Positions 54,762 through 63,467 of a stretch of DNA of 64,000 nt are shown here, one piece after another. The notes beneath the pieces are model-generated. The model searched no databases. It was not told the origin of the DNA and worked only from the letters and a program-made list of their open reading frames with translations. Each line of letters starts with the position of its first letter. The first letter of the stretch is position 1. Made by a program: the position numbers and the translations under genes. Source of the DNA: Algoriphagus limi (GTDB lineage Bacteria > Bacteroidota > Bacteroidia > Cytophagales > Cyclobacteriaceae); the NCBI RefSeq assembly GCF_024919275.1, contig NZ_JANWGH010000001.1, positions 1,186,296 through 1,250,295 of the forward strand. Direction: 5' to 3'.

Positions 54762-56168
54762 ATGTCGAGAAAAATGAAAAATAAAGTCATCACCAACCTA
54801 CTGATCGAGCGAATCGCTTCAGAAGGGAAATGTGTGGGATATCATGAGGGAAAGGTGGTTTTTGTCTCCAATGTTGCTCCCGGAGATATGGTTGATGTAC
54901 GAATTACACGTGGAAAAAGCTCCTTTATGGAAGGAGAAGCCATCAATTTTCATGAATACTCCAAAGACCGAATCGATCCTTTCTGCTCTCATTTTGGGGT
55001 ATGTGGGGGTTGCAAGTGGCAGCACATCAATTATGACCTTCAAAAGAATTACAAGCGACAGCAGGTCGTAGATCAATTTCAGCGAATTGCCAAAGTTCCC
55101 ATTCCCGAAGTGGCTCCTATTCTTGGCTCTTCAGAAACAAAATATTATCGAAACAAGCTCGACTTTACATTTTCAAATTCTAGGTGGCTTACCCGAGAGG
55201 AAATCAACTCTGGGAAAGAATTTGAGCGAAATGCTTTGGGGTTCCATATTCCAAAAATGTTTGACAAGATCGTCGATATTGAACACTGCTATTTGCAAGG
55301 AGGAATATCCAATAATGTTAGAAACTCACTACGGGAATTTGCTTTGAGCAATCAGTTGAGTTTTTACGATATACGTAATCAGGTTGGGCTACTAAGAAAT
55401 CTAATCATTCGAACAACAAGCATGGGACAGACCATGGTTATTGTTCAGTTTGGAGAAAATGATCCAGAGTCTATTCCAATGGTGATGGAATTTTTGAAAA
55501 ATAAATTCCCTGAAATCACGTCACTTCTCTACGTCATCAATACAAAAGGGAATGAAACTTTCCACGATTTAGAAATCGTAAACTATGCAGGCTTGCCCTA
55601 TATCGAGGAAGAAATGGAGGGTTTGAAATTTAGAGTTGGCCCAAAATCTTTTTATCAAACCAATTCCAAGCAAGCCTACGAGTTGTATAAAGTCGCAAGG
55701 GATTTTGCTGAATTAAAGGGAGATGAAGTGGTCTATGACCTTTATACAGGAACAGGTACCATTGCCAATTTTGTAGCAAAAAATGCAAAGCAAGTGATAG
55801 GAGTGGAATATGTTGAAGCGGCGATCGAAGATGCGAAGCTAAATTCTCAAATCAATGGAATAGAGAATACCTTATTCTACGCTGGCGACATGAAGGATAT
55901 TTTGACAGAGGATTTTATCTCAAACCATGCAAAGCCTGATGTGGTCATAACTGACCCTCCACGGGCTGGTATGCATGAAGATGTGGTAAATATGCTTTTG
56001 CGCCTGGAATCGCCAACTATAGTCTATGTTTCCTGTAATCCAGCCACGCAAGCTCGTGATGTGGCTTTGCTTGCTGAAAAATACCAAGTGGAACGAATTC
56101 AGCCTGTGGATATGTTTCCTCAGACCTACCATGTTGAAAATGTTGTACGCTTAACACTCAAATCATGA
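54762..56168 (+). CDS. rlmD: 23S rRNA (uracil(1939)-C(5))-methyltransferase
   Basis: RlmD is an iron-sulfur methyltransferase that makes m5U1939 in 23S rRNA. The 468-residue protein has an N-terminal TRAM domain (about 8-65), Fe-S cysteines C75, C81 and C84 with a fourth in DIEHCYLQ, a Rossmann domain with YDLYTGTGTI, the DPPRAGMH motif, and the catalytic-Cys motif VSCNPATQARD. The related RlmCD and TrmA cannot be fully excluded, but RlmD/RumA type is the best fit. A second ATG at 54774 is a possible alternative start. It overlaps the next gene by four bases (ATGA). Confidence 0.93.
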   Translation: MSRKMKNKVITNLLIERIASEGKCVGYHEGKVVFVSNVAPGDMVDVRITRGKSSFMEGEAINFHEYSKDRIDPFCSHFGVCGGCKWQHINYDLQKNYKRQQVVDQFQRIAKVPIPEVAPILGSSETKYYRNKLDFTFSNSRWLTREEINSGKEFERNALGFHIPKMFDKIVDIEHCYLQGGISNNVRNSLREFALSNQLSFYDIRNQVGLLRNLIIRTTSMGQTMVIVQFGENDPESIPMVMEFLKNKFPEITSLLYVINTKGNETFHDLEIVNYAGLPYIEEEMEGLKFRVGPKSFYQTNSKQAYELYKVARDFAELKGDEVVYDLYTGTGTIANFVAKNAKQVIGVEYVEAAIEDAKLNSQINGIENTLFYAGDMKDILTEDFISNHAKPDVVITDPPRAGMHEDVVNMLLRLESPTIVYVSCNPATQARDVALLAEKYQVERIQPVDMFPQTYHVENVVRLTLKS

Positions 56169-56542
56169 TTTCTGATTTCAACGATCCAGAATTGAACGGG
56201 AAATATTTGGGAACTATTTCCAGTGACTTTGTCAAAATCTCAGATGTATTAAAGGAGGCTGCTTACCAAGTCAAGTCAAGAGGATTTTCTGATTTTCCCA
56301 TTTTTCCTATTTCTAAAGAGAAGCAACCCATAGGTCAGCTTTTTCTAGGAAAAGAAGAAAAGAATCTTGAGTGGAATTATTACATCACTTACATAGACGA
56401 ATTCGTCCAACGAAAACTGGTAGCAGAAGATGCTCTGGAAGATTTCAAAAAAGCCTACAAAGATCCAGATGAATTCTGCTGTCTTTTTGTAATGGATGGG
56501 GCATTTACAAGTTTTGTGTATATCCCTTATCCTGAGGAATAA
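56165..56542 (+). CDS. Small conserved-looking cytoplasmic protein, function unknown
   Basis: This 125-residue acidic protein has no signal peptide or membrane segment. It reads as mixed alpha/beta with an aromatic centre (EWNYYITYIDEFVQ) and an ending FVYIPYPEE. I recognise no domain. It starts within the rlmD stop (ATGA) and ends before a strong hairpin, so it is translated from the same message; a role linked to ribosome modification is conceivable but untested. Confidence 0.75.
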   Translation: MISDFNDPELNGKYLGTISSDFVKISDVLKEAAYQVKSRGFSDFPIFPISKEKQPIGQLFLGKEEKNLEWNYYITYIDEFVQRKLVAEDALEDFKKAYKDPDEFCCLFVMDGAFTSFVYIPYPEE

Positions 56543-56565
56543 ACAAAACGAATCAAAAAAATATA

Positions 56566-56598
56566 AGCCGTGATTGAAGCGAATCACGGCTTTTTTTC
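56566..56598 (+). terminator. Rho-independent terminator after the rlmD unit
   Basis: A perfect ten-base-pair stem (56566-56575 with 56582-56591) with loop GAAGCG is followed by TTTTTTC. It separates the rlmD pair from the lipoprotein gene. Confidence 0.88.
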
Positions 56599-56629
56599 GT
56601 CCCAAAAAAAACAAAATAATTAAACCACT

Positions 56630-57352
56630 ATGATTAAATCCACAGTAACTCAATTTCATTCTTTCAAAATCAAATTAGCTGCATTCGCTTCGATCGCTAT
56701 TTTGGGTACTTCCTGTCTGAATGATATAGACACCCCAGTAAGTACTCCTGCAGCTTATGTTTCCATTTATCAAAGCTCGCCGGACGCACCAGATATGGAA
56801 ATTTTCGCAGATGCAAATCGAGTAACTTCTCAGCCTTTGGGTTTTTCGGAGTTTATTGCTTACAGCCCTTTCTTTACAGGCGAGCGACTATTTCGTTTTC
56901 TAAACTCTTTAAATGGAGGAACCCTTCTAGAAAAGAATTTTCAGCTCGAAGTAGATGAAATTTACTCCGTGTTCGTTTTGGACCATGCAACAAGCCTTGA
57001 TGCAAAGCTTGTCAAGGATGGATGGGAAGACCCAAAAGCAGACTTTGCTCAAATCCGATTCGCTCACCTTTCTCCTGATGCTGGAGAAGTATATGTTGAA
57101 TTTTCAGAACTGGAAACGCCCATTTCGCCAAATACAGTGTTCAAGGATGTGACCGGATTTATTGAGGTAGAAACTGGCACCTATGATATTCTGATCAAAT
57201 CCGTGGAAAACGGTGAAACCATTATGGAAATCAGCGAGGTGGAAATCAGAGAAAAAAACGTCTACACCCTACTGCTGAGAGGTTTATATGAAGAACCATC
57301 AAATCCAAATTCACTAGACTTACAATTAATTACCAACTATTTTGATTTATAA
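56630..57352 (+). CDS. DUF4397-domain lipoprotein
   Basis: The 240-residue protein starts with a lipoprotein signal peptide ending LGTSC (Cys29 as lipid-modified residue). Two DUF4397-like segments follow, marked by the repeated YQSSPDAPDMEIF and FAHLSPDAGEVYV phrases, each expected to form a beta sandwich. DUF4397 proteins are cell-envelope proteins of unknown function, common in Bacteroidota. There is no Ser-rich LES-type export motif after Cys29 that I can clearly call. It stands alone between two hairpins. Confidence 0.85.
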   Translation: MIKSTVTQFHSFKIKLAAFASIAILGTSCLNDIDTPVSTPAAYVSIYQSSPDAPDMEIFADANRVTSQPLGFSEFIAYSPFFTGERLFRFLNSLNGGTLLEKNFQLEVDEIYSVFVLDHATSLDAKLVKDGWEDPKADFAQIRFAHLSPDAGEVYVEFSELETPISPNTVFKDVTGFIEVETGTYDILIKSVENGETIMEISEVEIREKNVYTLLLRGLYEEPSNPNSLDLQLITNYFDL

Positions 57353-57380
57353 ACCACAATTGGGAGCAATCCTGTTTAAA

Positions 57381-57445
57381 GTCAGATTAGGCGGAGTCGA
57401 AATGTAGTTGTTGAAACAACAAACCTCGACTTCGCTCAGTCTGAT
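57381..57445. repeat. Imperfect 20-base inverted repeat of the Bacteroidota CGACTTCGCTCAGTCTGA type
   Basis: Arms at 57381-57400 and 57426-57445 are imperfect inverted copies, and the spacer holds a smaller TTGTT-GAAAC-AACAA hairpin. The right arm resembles a CTTCGACT(T/G)CGCTCAG intergenic repeat often seen between genes in Bacteroidota. It can fold into a long hairpin between the lipoprotein and the convergent barrel gene and may act as a terminator. Confidence 0.6.
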
Positions 57446-57471
57446 TAAAACACTTTTTTTACTTCCTGTAT

Positions 57472-58782
57472 TTACTTTTTCCCTGACATAAAATTCACCT
57501 TGAAGGTTGCTCCAACCATCCCCGGGTTCTCTACAAAACCAGAAAAATCTGTCATCGGCAAATTATAAAAAGGCATAAAGACGTAATTCACTTGCTCATT
57601 TTGAAAAACTCGAAGATTCAGTCCGAGATTAAACGTAGCAAAAGGATAAAAACGCTGATTTGAACTTTCTAAACTCGTTTTCTGAACAACTGATTCCTGT
57701 CTTACGACAGCGCTATTTATTCCATTTCCAGAAACCACAACTTGCCGATTAACAGTCGACTCCAAATCAACCTCTTGATTAAAGGAATAGATATTCGAAA
57801 AGCCTGCCCGAAGAGAAACTGAACGACTTCGATTAAGTGGATATTGAACAAAAATTGGGAGCTCAAGCTGGGCCTGACTTAAAGTGATTTTATCTTGGCT
57901 CGGAGCAATGGAACTCGCAAACATATTTCCTGGACTTGAGGAAAATTGACTCTGTTGATTGAGGGAGTTTATGGCTAAACCAGTCCCAATTTGGAGTTTG
58001 TCTGAAACCTCCATAGCCATTGCCATACCCAGCCCCAAACTATTACTCGTCACTTCTGTATTTTGGCTAGTACTACTTCCTCCAAAAGCCGGAGAAAGTC
58101 CAACTTCCCAACCTAATTTGGAATCCTTGTCAGAAGTTTTGATAACGGGATAATTATTGAATGCATATTTTGGAAACTCAGTTTCTGGAGCTTTTGGAGA
58201 AAAAGCTAAATGAAATTGATCAAGACTTGGTTTTTCAACTTCGAATTCCAATACATCTAAAATTCTCTGCTCAATATTTGAAAAGTCCTCAACCCTAGTC
58301 TCGGCAAGAAAAACAAAATTCTCATCTCCATTAGATGTTACTTTTGAATCAGCCCTGTCAATTGTGTTTGTTTCCTGATCGAATTCATTTTCATTAGTTA
58401 CCCCCAGGTCAGTCATTTGATTCCTTTGGGAGCTTTTATCAGTTTCTGAAAATTCCTGAATGGAAAGAGACATATCACTTTCTGTCCTTCTTCCCTCGGT
58501 TGCTTGAGTTTCGGAAGAAATAGAACCGGATTGATTTTTTTCCGAAAGCGTATTGGCCAATTCAAATTTTGACATATCAGCATTTCCAAACCACCACCAA
58601 GCCATTCCTATCACAAGAGAGGCAGCTATACCAGCAGAAATCAGTTTCCACCATGGAAGCACTCCTCCTTTTCGTTTTTTATCAAAGGCCTCCCAAGCCC
58701 CTATTTCGTAAGGATGAAAGCTCTCCTCCTGATGTTTTTTGAGGGAATTTGCTATTTCTTGAGCTAGCTTATCTTCCTGCAT
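57472..58782 (-). CDS. Sigma-factor partner: cytoplasmic stub, one membrane helix and C-terminal beta-barrel-like domain
   Basis: The 436 residues comprise a short soluble N-terminus (1-43), one membrane helix (about 46-65), a Ser/Thr/Glu/Gln-rich unstructured stretch (about 70-190), and a C-terminal region (about 210-436) of alternating strands like PorT-type outer-membrane barrels. It begins 14 bases inside the end of the ECF sigma gene, the usual place of an anti-sigma factor, although it lacks a recognisable zinc anti-sigma motif. One chain with both an inner-membrane helix and a barrel domain would have to span the periplasm or sit unusually. Function unproven. Confidence 0.78.
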   Translation of the reverse strand: MQEDKLAQEIANSLKKHQEESFHPYEIGAWEAFDKKRKGGVLPWWKLISAGIAASLVIGMAWWWFGNADMSKFELANTLSEKNQSGSISSETQATEGRRTESDMSLSIQEFSETDKSSQRNQMTDLGVTNENEFDQETNTIDRADSKVTSNGDENFVFLAETRVEDFSNIEQRILDVLEFEVEKPSLDQFHLAFSPKAPETEFPKYAFNNYPVIKTSDKDSKLGWEVGLSPAFGGSSTSQNTEVTSNSLGLGMAMAMEVSDKLQIGTGLAINSLNQQSQFSSSPGNMFASSIAPSQDKITLSQAQLELPIFVQYPLNRSRSVSLRAGFSNIYSFNQEVDLESTVNRQVVVSGNGINSAVVRQESVVQKTSLESSNQRFYPFATFNLGLNLRVFQNEQVNYVFMPFYNLPMTDFSGFVENPGMVGATFKVNFMSGKK

Positions 58783-59317
58783 ATTCTTTCAAATGAATGT
58801 GAACTAATTGACGCAGTCGGGATTTGGCGCGAGCCAAATACACTCGGGAAGAGCTTTCTGTGATTCCAAGCTTTTCTCCTATTTCGCGATGACTGTATCC
58901 TTCTACTTCATATAAATTAAAGACCAATTTATGGTCCTCCGGTAGCTGCTGCAGCAATTTGATCAAATCTTCATAGGCCAAAGCGCTCAGTGCATGAACC
59001 TCATGATAGACCTCATTTTGCTCAGTGATATCTTGCTGCATGGCGTATTTTTTATTTTTTCGAAACCAATCAATAGCAGCATTCACAGTGATTCGTCTCA
59101 GCCAGGCTTTGACCGACTGATATCCATCCAGGCTTTCGATAGAGGCAAAAAATTTCAAAAATGAATCATGAACTATCTCCTTTGCCAAGTCAGAATCTTT
59201 GGCATAGGACAAACTGATACTCATGACATAGCCATAGTATTTTTTAAAAAATAACTCTTCATGCTTGGGTGATTGACGTTTGCAACCGTCAATCAACTCC
59301 TCGTCAGACCAATTCAA
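58769..59317 (-). CDS. ECF-type RNA polymerase sigma factor
   Basis: The 182-residue protein has sigma region 2 (about 20-90, KEIVHDSFLKFFASIESLDG...VKAWLRRITVNAAID WFR) and region 4 (about 120-175, LPEDHKLVFNLYEVEGYSHREIGEKLGI with HTH). It should redirect RNA polymerase to a small regulon in response to an envelope or surface signal. It is the first gene of a two-gene unit with the membrane/barrel partner. An inverted repeat at 59396-59417 lies about 80 bases upstream. Confidence 0.93.
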   Translation of the reverse strand: MNWSDEELIDGCKRQSPKHEELFFKKYYGYVMSISLSYAKDSDLAKEIVHDSFLKFFASIESLDGYQSVKAWLRRITVNAAIDWFRKNKKYAMQQDITEQNEVYHEVHALSALAYEDLIKLLQQLPEDHKLVFNLYEVEGYSHREIGEKLGITESSSRVYLARAKSRLRQLVHIHLKEYAGR

Positions 59318-59395
59318 CAGTATAGAATTCTACAATGGATTAATTAACGTTCCTCTATTGTGTTTGGGTTTAGATTTGAATCATCACTTTATCTG

Positions 59396-59417
59396 GTACG
59401 ATTATATTTTATCGTAC
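59396..59417. promoter_or_regulatory. Inverted repeat upstream of the ECF sigma gene
   Basis: GTACGAT-N8-ATCGTAC is a perfect seven-base inverted repeat about 80 bases before the sigma gene start. It could be an operator or a small hairpin. No T-run follows on either strand, which argues against a terminator. The rest of 59318-59487 is AT-rich and holds no gene I can support. Confidence 0.4.
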
Positions 59418-59487
59418 GCTACATCAGGATAAAAATTTTCCAATTCTATTTCTTATAAAACAAATGTGAAGGTTCATTTTTTTTCTC

Positions 59488-59519
59488 AAATAAAAAGCCA
59501 CTCCGTATCGGAGTGGCTT
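59488..59519 (-). terminator. Rho-independent terminator after glnN
   Basis: A perfect 11-base-pair stem (59495-59505 with 59509-59519) with a three-base loop is followed on the minus strand by a T-rich run. It begins 25 bases after the glnN stop. Confidence 0.88.
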
Positions 59520-59544
59520 AGTTTAGCTTGATTTTAATTTCAAA

Positions 59545-61707
59545 TTATCGGATGAAAAGCATCTCACGATACTTAACCAAAGGCCAGCTTTCATCATCCA
59601 CAAGCAATTCCAATTTGTCAACTGCATAGCGAATTTTATCAAAGAAAGCTTCTTTAACTTCCTTCTGATAGCCTTTTGCACGATTGATTACGTCTTCCTC
59701 TTTATTGAGCTTACGACGCGCATCAATCATAGCATTTACATTAGCTTTCAATGATTCAATATGCTTCGAAACTTCCTTAATTGTTTCAACAGCAGCTGAA
59801 TTATCTAATCCAAGTCCCTTCAAGCCGTTGGCATTTTGGATCAACTTATTTTGATAAAGAATGGCAGTAGGAATTACGTGATTCAAGGCAAGGTCACCCA
59901 TTACACGGCTTTCAATTTGCACCTTCTTCATAAAATTTTCCAACATGATCTCATGACGGGCATGAACCTCTAGTGCATTCATTACATTATGTCTTGCAAA
60001 AAGATCCTTGGTGGACTTTTTAGTATAAACATCCAATGCATCAGGCGTATTCTTCAAGTTGGAAAGACCACGCTTCGCAGCTTCCTTCTCCCACTCCTCT
60101 GAATAACCATCTCCCTCGAAACGGATCTTCTTGGAATCCTTAATGTACTTTCTAAGAACATTGACAATGGCAATTTTCTTCTCATGTCCGGCATCCATTT
60201 CTTTTTGGATATCCTTAGCCATTTGCTGAAGAACCTCAGCTACAATTACGTTCAAGGTAGCCATTGGACCAGCTGAGTTGGAGCTAGAACCTACTGCACG
60301 GAACTCGAATTTATTTCCTGTGAACGCAAATGGAGATGTTCTGTTACGGTCTGTGTTATCAAGAATGATTTCAGGAATCTTGGAAATACCAAGCTTCATA
60401 TACATGTTGTCACCCTTCTCGATCTTGATGTTTCCATTTTTCTCCAACTCATCCAATACTCCGGTCAAGGTCTCTCCCAAGAAAACAGAAATGATTGCAG
60501 GAGGTGCTTCGTTAGCTCCCAAACGGAAATCGTTACCAGCAGAAGCGATACTTGCTCTAAGCAGATCTGCATTGTCATAAACAGCCTTTACAGTGGCTAC
60601 CAAGAAAGTCAAGAATTGAAGATTTTCTCGAGCTGAATTGCTTGGCTGGAACAAGTTAACACCGGTATCAGTGATCAAAGACCAGTTATTGTGCTTACCA
60701 GAACCGTTTACGCCAGCAAATGGCTTCTCATGCAACAACACTTTCAAGCCGTGCTTTTCAGCTACCTTATCCATCAAATCCATTAACAATTGGTTGTGGT
60801 CAACTGCCTTGTTGATTTCTTCGAAAACTGGTGCAACTTCAAACTGACCTGGAGCCACCTCATTGTGTCTTGTTGAAACCGGAATTCCCAACTTGTGAGC
60901 TTCGATTTCAAAATCCATCATGAAATCCTTCACGCGAGTTGGGATAGAACCAAAGTAATGATCCTCCAACTGCTGCCCTCTTGCTGGATTGTGACCGAAT
61001 ACTGTTCTTCCCGCCATTACCAAGTCAGGACGAGCAGCAAACAAAGCCTTATCTATCACAAAGTACTCTTGCTCTACGCCTAGAGAAGGAGATACTTTAC
61101 GAACGTTTCGATCAAATAACTGACAAATAGCTACAGCTGCTTCATTCACAGCCTCCAATGATTTCAACAAAGGAGTTTTATAATCCAAAGCCTCTCCAGT
61201 GTAAGACACGAAGATGGTAGGGATACAAAGGGTTTTGTCAAAAATGAAAATTGGAGAAGAAGGATCCCAAGCGGTATATCCTCTCGCTTCAAAAGTGGAA
61301 CGAATACCACCGTGAGGGAAAGAAGATGCATCAGGTTCTTGCTGAACTAATGCTGATCCTTTGAATTTTTCCAAACCTGCATGTGCATCGAAGAATGAAT
61401 CGTGCTTCTCTGCAGTGGAACCAGTCAATGGCTGGAACCAGTGGGTGTAATGAGTTACACCTTTAGATAAGGCCCAAGTCTTTACGGCAGAAGCAACTTC
61501 TTCTGCTGTAGCCGTATCGATTTTGGATCCCTTATCGATAGCTTCCATCACTTTTTTGAAAACGGATGGAGCCAAAGACTGCTTCATTTGATTGATCCCA
61601 AAAACATTGGTTCCGAAGAAGTCAGAGATTTTTGGAGCAGGAGCTTCTACTTTTACCCGTGGTCTGGTTTGTACCATCGCAAGGGATTGTTGTCTTAATG
61701 TTGCCAT
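59545..61707 (-). CDS. glnN: Glutamine synthetase type III
   Basis: This enzyme joins ammonia to glutamate using ATP, the main nitrogen entry step. The 720-residue length and the N-terminal GSIII-specific domain (about 1-180, FGTNVFG, THWFQPLTGSTAEKHDSF) set it apart from the roughly 470-residue type I enzyme. The catalytic core shows EQEYF, FEIEAHKLGIP, EVAPGQFE and GVNGSGKHNNWS, with RNRTSPFAFTG carrying substrate-binding arginines. No adenylylation loop is expected in GSIII. A weak -7-like element (TATTTTTG, minus strand, 61738-61745) lies upstream. It is monocistronic, ended by a strong terminator. Confidence 0.96.
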   Translation of the reverse strand: MATLRQQSLAMVQTRPRVKVEAPAPKISDFFGTNVFGINQMKQSLAPSVFKKVMEAIDKGSKIDTATAEEVASAVKTWALSKGVTHYTHWFQPLTGSTAEKHDSFFDAHAGLEKFKGSALVQQEPDASSFPHGGIRSTFEARGYTAWDPSSPIFIFDKTLCIPTIFVSYTGEALDYKTPLLKSLEAVNEAAVAICQLFDRNVRKVSPSLGVEQEYFVIDKALFAARPDLVMAGRTVFGHNPARGQQLEDHYFGSIPTRVKDFMMDFEIEAHKLGIPVSTRHNEVAPGQFEVAPVFEEINKAVDHNQLLMDLMDKVAEKHGLKVLLHEKPFAGVNGSGKHNNWSLITDTGVNLFQPSNSARENLQFLTFLVATVKAVYDNADLLRASIASAGNDFRLGANEAPPAIISVFLGETLTGVLDELEKNGNIKIEKGDNMYMKLGISKIPEIILDNTDRNRTSPFAFTGNKFEFRAVGSSSNSAGPMATLNVIVAEVLQQMAKDIQKEMDAGHEKKIAIVNVLRKYIKDSKKIRFEGDGYSEEWEKEAAKRGLSNLKNTPDALDVYTKKSTKDLFARHNVMNALEVHARHEIMLENFMKKVQIESRVMGDLALNHVIPTAILYQNKLIQNANGLKGLGLDNSAAVETIKEVSKHIESLKANVNAMIDARRKLNKEEDVINRAKGYQKEVKEAFFDKIRYAVDKLELLVDDESWPLVKYREMLFIR

Positions 61708-61884
61708 ATCTACAATAGTGGTTTAAAATATTACCCACAAAAATAGAAAAATACTGACTTGAAAAAGCTTTTGACCGTTTTTTAGAGCAGTTTTTTAAAA
61801 AAATTACACTTTTTTCAATGGATCATGTGTTTTTTGAACCCAAAATCGGAATTTTTTATGCTTTTGAGTCCAGATTTTACAAAA

Positions 61885-61914
61885 TTGAAAACAAAAGGAG
61901 ATTGATTACCTTTG
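61885..61914 (+). promoter_or_regulatory. Canonical Bacteroidota promoter for mtaB
   Basis: TTG at 61885-61887 and TACCTTTG at 61907-61914 are separated by exactly 19 bases, matching the Bacteroidota TTG-N19-TAnnTTTG consensus. The message would start about 18 bases before the GTG start codon of mtaB. This is the best promoter match I found in the window. Confidence 0.68.
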
Positions 61915-61939
61915 CAGTCTCATTATCAGAAGGGAAATT

Positions 61940-63259
61940 GTGAAAAAAGTCGCCTTTTATACACTGGGTTGTAAGCTAAACTTCTCCGAAACCTCCACGA
62001 TTAGCCGTCAATTTGAAGACAGAGGTTATCAAAAAGTGGATTTTCAGGAGAATCCGGACATTTTCATTATCAACACATGCTCTGTGACCGAAAACGCAGA
62101 CAAAAAGTGTAAGAAAATTGTCAAGGAGGCTAAAAAGATTTCCCCTAACTCTTATGTGGCCATTATCGGTTGCTATGCTCAATTGAAACCGACGGAGATT
62201 TCAGAAATCCAAGGCGTGGATGCAGTTTTGGGTGCAGCTGAAAAATTCCGCCTTCTAGAATTATTGGGTGATTTTGCTAAAGAACAGGAAGCTAAAGTCT
62301 TGGCAAGTGAAATTTCAGAAGCAAAATCCTTTAATAACGCATACTCAATCAATGACAGAACCCGGACTTTTCTGAAAGTTCAGGATGGATGCAATTATGG
62401 TTGTGCGTTTTGTACAATTCCACTTGCACGTGGAAAGAGCCGAAGTAATACCATTGAATCCGTGTTGGAAGCTGCAAGAGAAATTTCCGCTACTGATGTG
62501 AAAGAAGTTGTTTTGACTGGAGTCAATATTGGGGACTTTGGGATCGTAGATGGAAAAAGACAGGAGCGATTTGCGGATTTGGTTTTTGCTTTGGATGAAG
62601 TGGAAGGAATCGATCGATTTAGGATTTCCTCCATCGAGCCAAATTTGTTAACCAATGAGATCATTGAATTTGTGTCCAAATCCAAGCGCTTTGTGCCTCA
62701 CTTCCACATTCCCCTTCAATCAGGATCTAATACGATTCTTCGTAGGATGGGGAGACGCTATCTGCGGGAATTATATGAAGATCGAGTTTCCAAAATCAAA
62801 AGATTAATGCCGCATGCTTGTATCGGTGTAGATGTGATTGTTGGGTTCCCGGGTGAAACAGATGAGTTGTTTTTGGAAACCTACAACTTCCTCAATGAAC
62901 TCGATATTTCCTATCTCCATGTCTTCACCTATTCTGAAAGAGCAAATACCCGAGCTGTGGAAATGGATAGAGTCGTTCCCATGAAAAAACGAAACGAACG
63001 CTCCAAAATGCTTCGGATTCTTTCTGAGAAAAAGCGCAGAAAATTCTATGTGGAGAATCTAGGAAAAACTTACACGGTTCTTTTTGAAGAAGATATTGAG
63101 GATGGAAAAATGCATGGTTTCACAGAAAACTATATTCGCGTTGCTGCGAAATATGACCCAATGCTCATTAATGAGACCAAATTAGTCACGCTTGACCAAA
63201 TCAATCCATCTGGAAATGTAGAAGTTCTTGAGCCAGAGATGGTTTATGAAAAACATTGA
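61940..63259 (+). CDS. mtaB: tRNA (N6-threonylcarbamoyladenosine(37)-C(2))-methylthiotransferase
   Basis: MtaB is a radical-SAM enzyme that adds a methylthio group to t6A37 of tRNAs reading ANN codons. The 439-residue protein has an N-terminal UPF0004 domain with cluster cysteines C11, C47 and C78, the radical-SAM CxxxCxxC motif at C151, C155 and C158 (CNYGCAFC), and a C-terminal TRAM region. The TLGCKLNFSE start and the CNYGCAFCTIPLARG form fit MtaB better than MiaB or RimO. The start is GTG at 61940, directly downstream of a good promoter. Confidence 0.94.
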   Translation: MKKVAFYTLGCKLNFSETSTISRQFEDRGYQKVDFQENPDIFIINTCSVTENADKKCKKIVKEAKKISPNSYVAIIGCYAQLKPTEISEIQGVDAVLGAAEKFRLLELLGDFAKEQEAKVLASEISEAKSFNNAYSINDRTRTFLKVQDGCNYGCAFCTIPLARGKSRSNTIESVLEAAREISATDVKEVVLTGVNIGDFGIVDGKRQERFADLVFALDEVEGIDRFRISSIEPNLLTNEIIEFVSKSKRFVPHFHIPLQSGSNTILRRMGRRYLRELYEDRVSKIKRLMPHACIGVDVIVGFPGETDELFLETYNFLNELDISYLHVFTYSERANTRAVEMDRVVPMKKRNERSKMLRILSEKKRRKFYVENLGKTYTVLFEEDIEDGKMHGFTENYIRVAAKYDPMLINETKLVTLDQINPSGNVEVLEPEMVYEKH

Positions 63260-63467
63260 TAAAGTTGGCTTGAAGCCCCATTTATAAGATCTAACACTAA
63301 TATCATCACTTTTAAATATTTATATTCCAAGAAAGAGTAGCATCACATGGCGTTCCTCTTTTCTTTTTCAATCTCTACTTATCTGCTATCAAAAAATTGC
63401 TAAAAAGCCTTCTTTACCTTTCCCCTATTTTTTTTATAAATTCAGCTCATACTTAAATGAATTTTTT

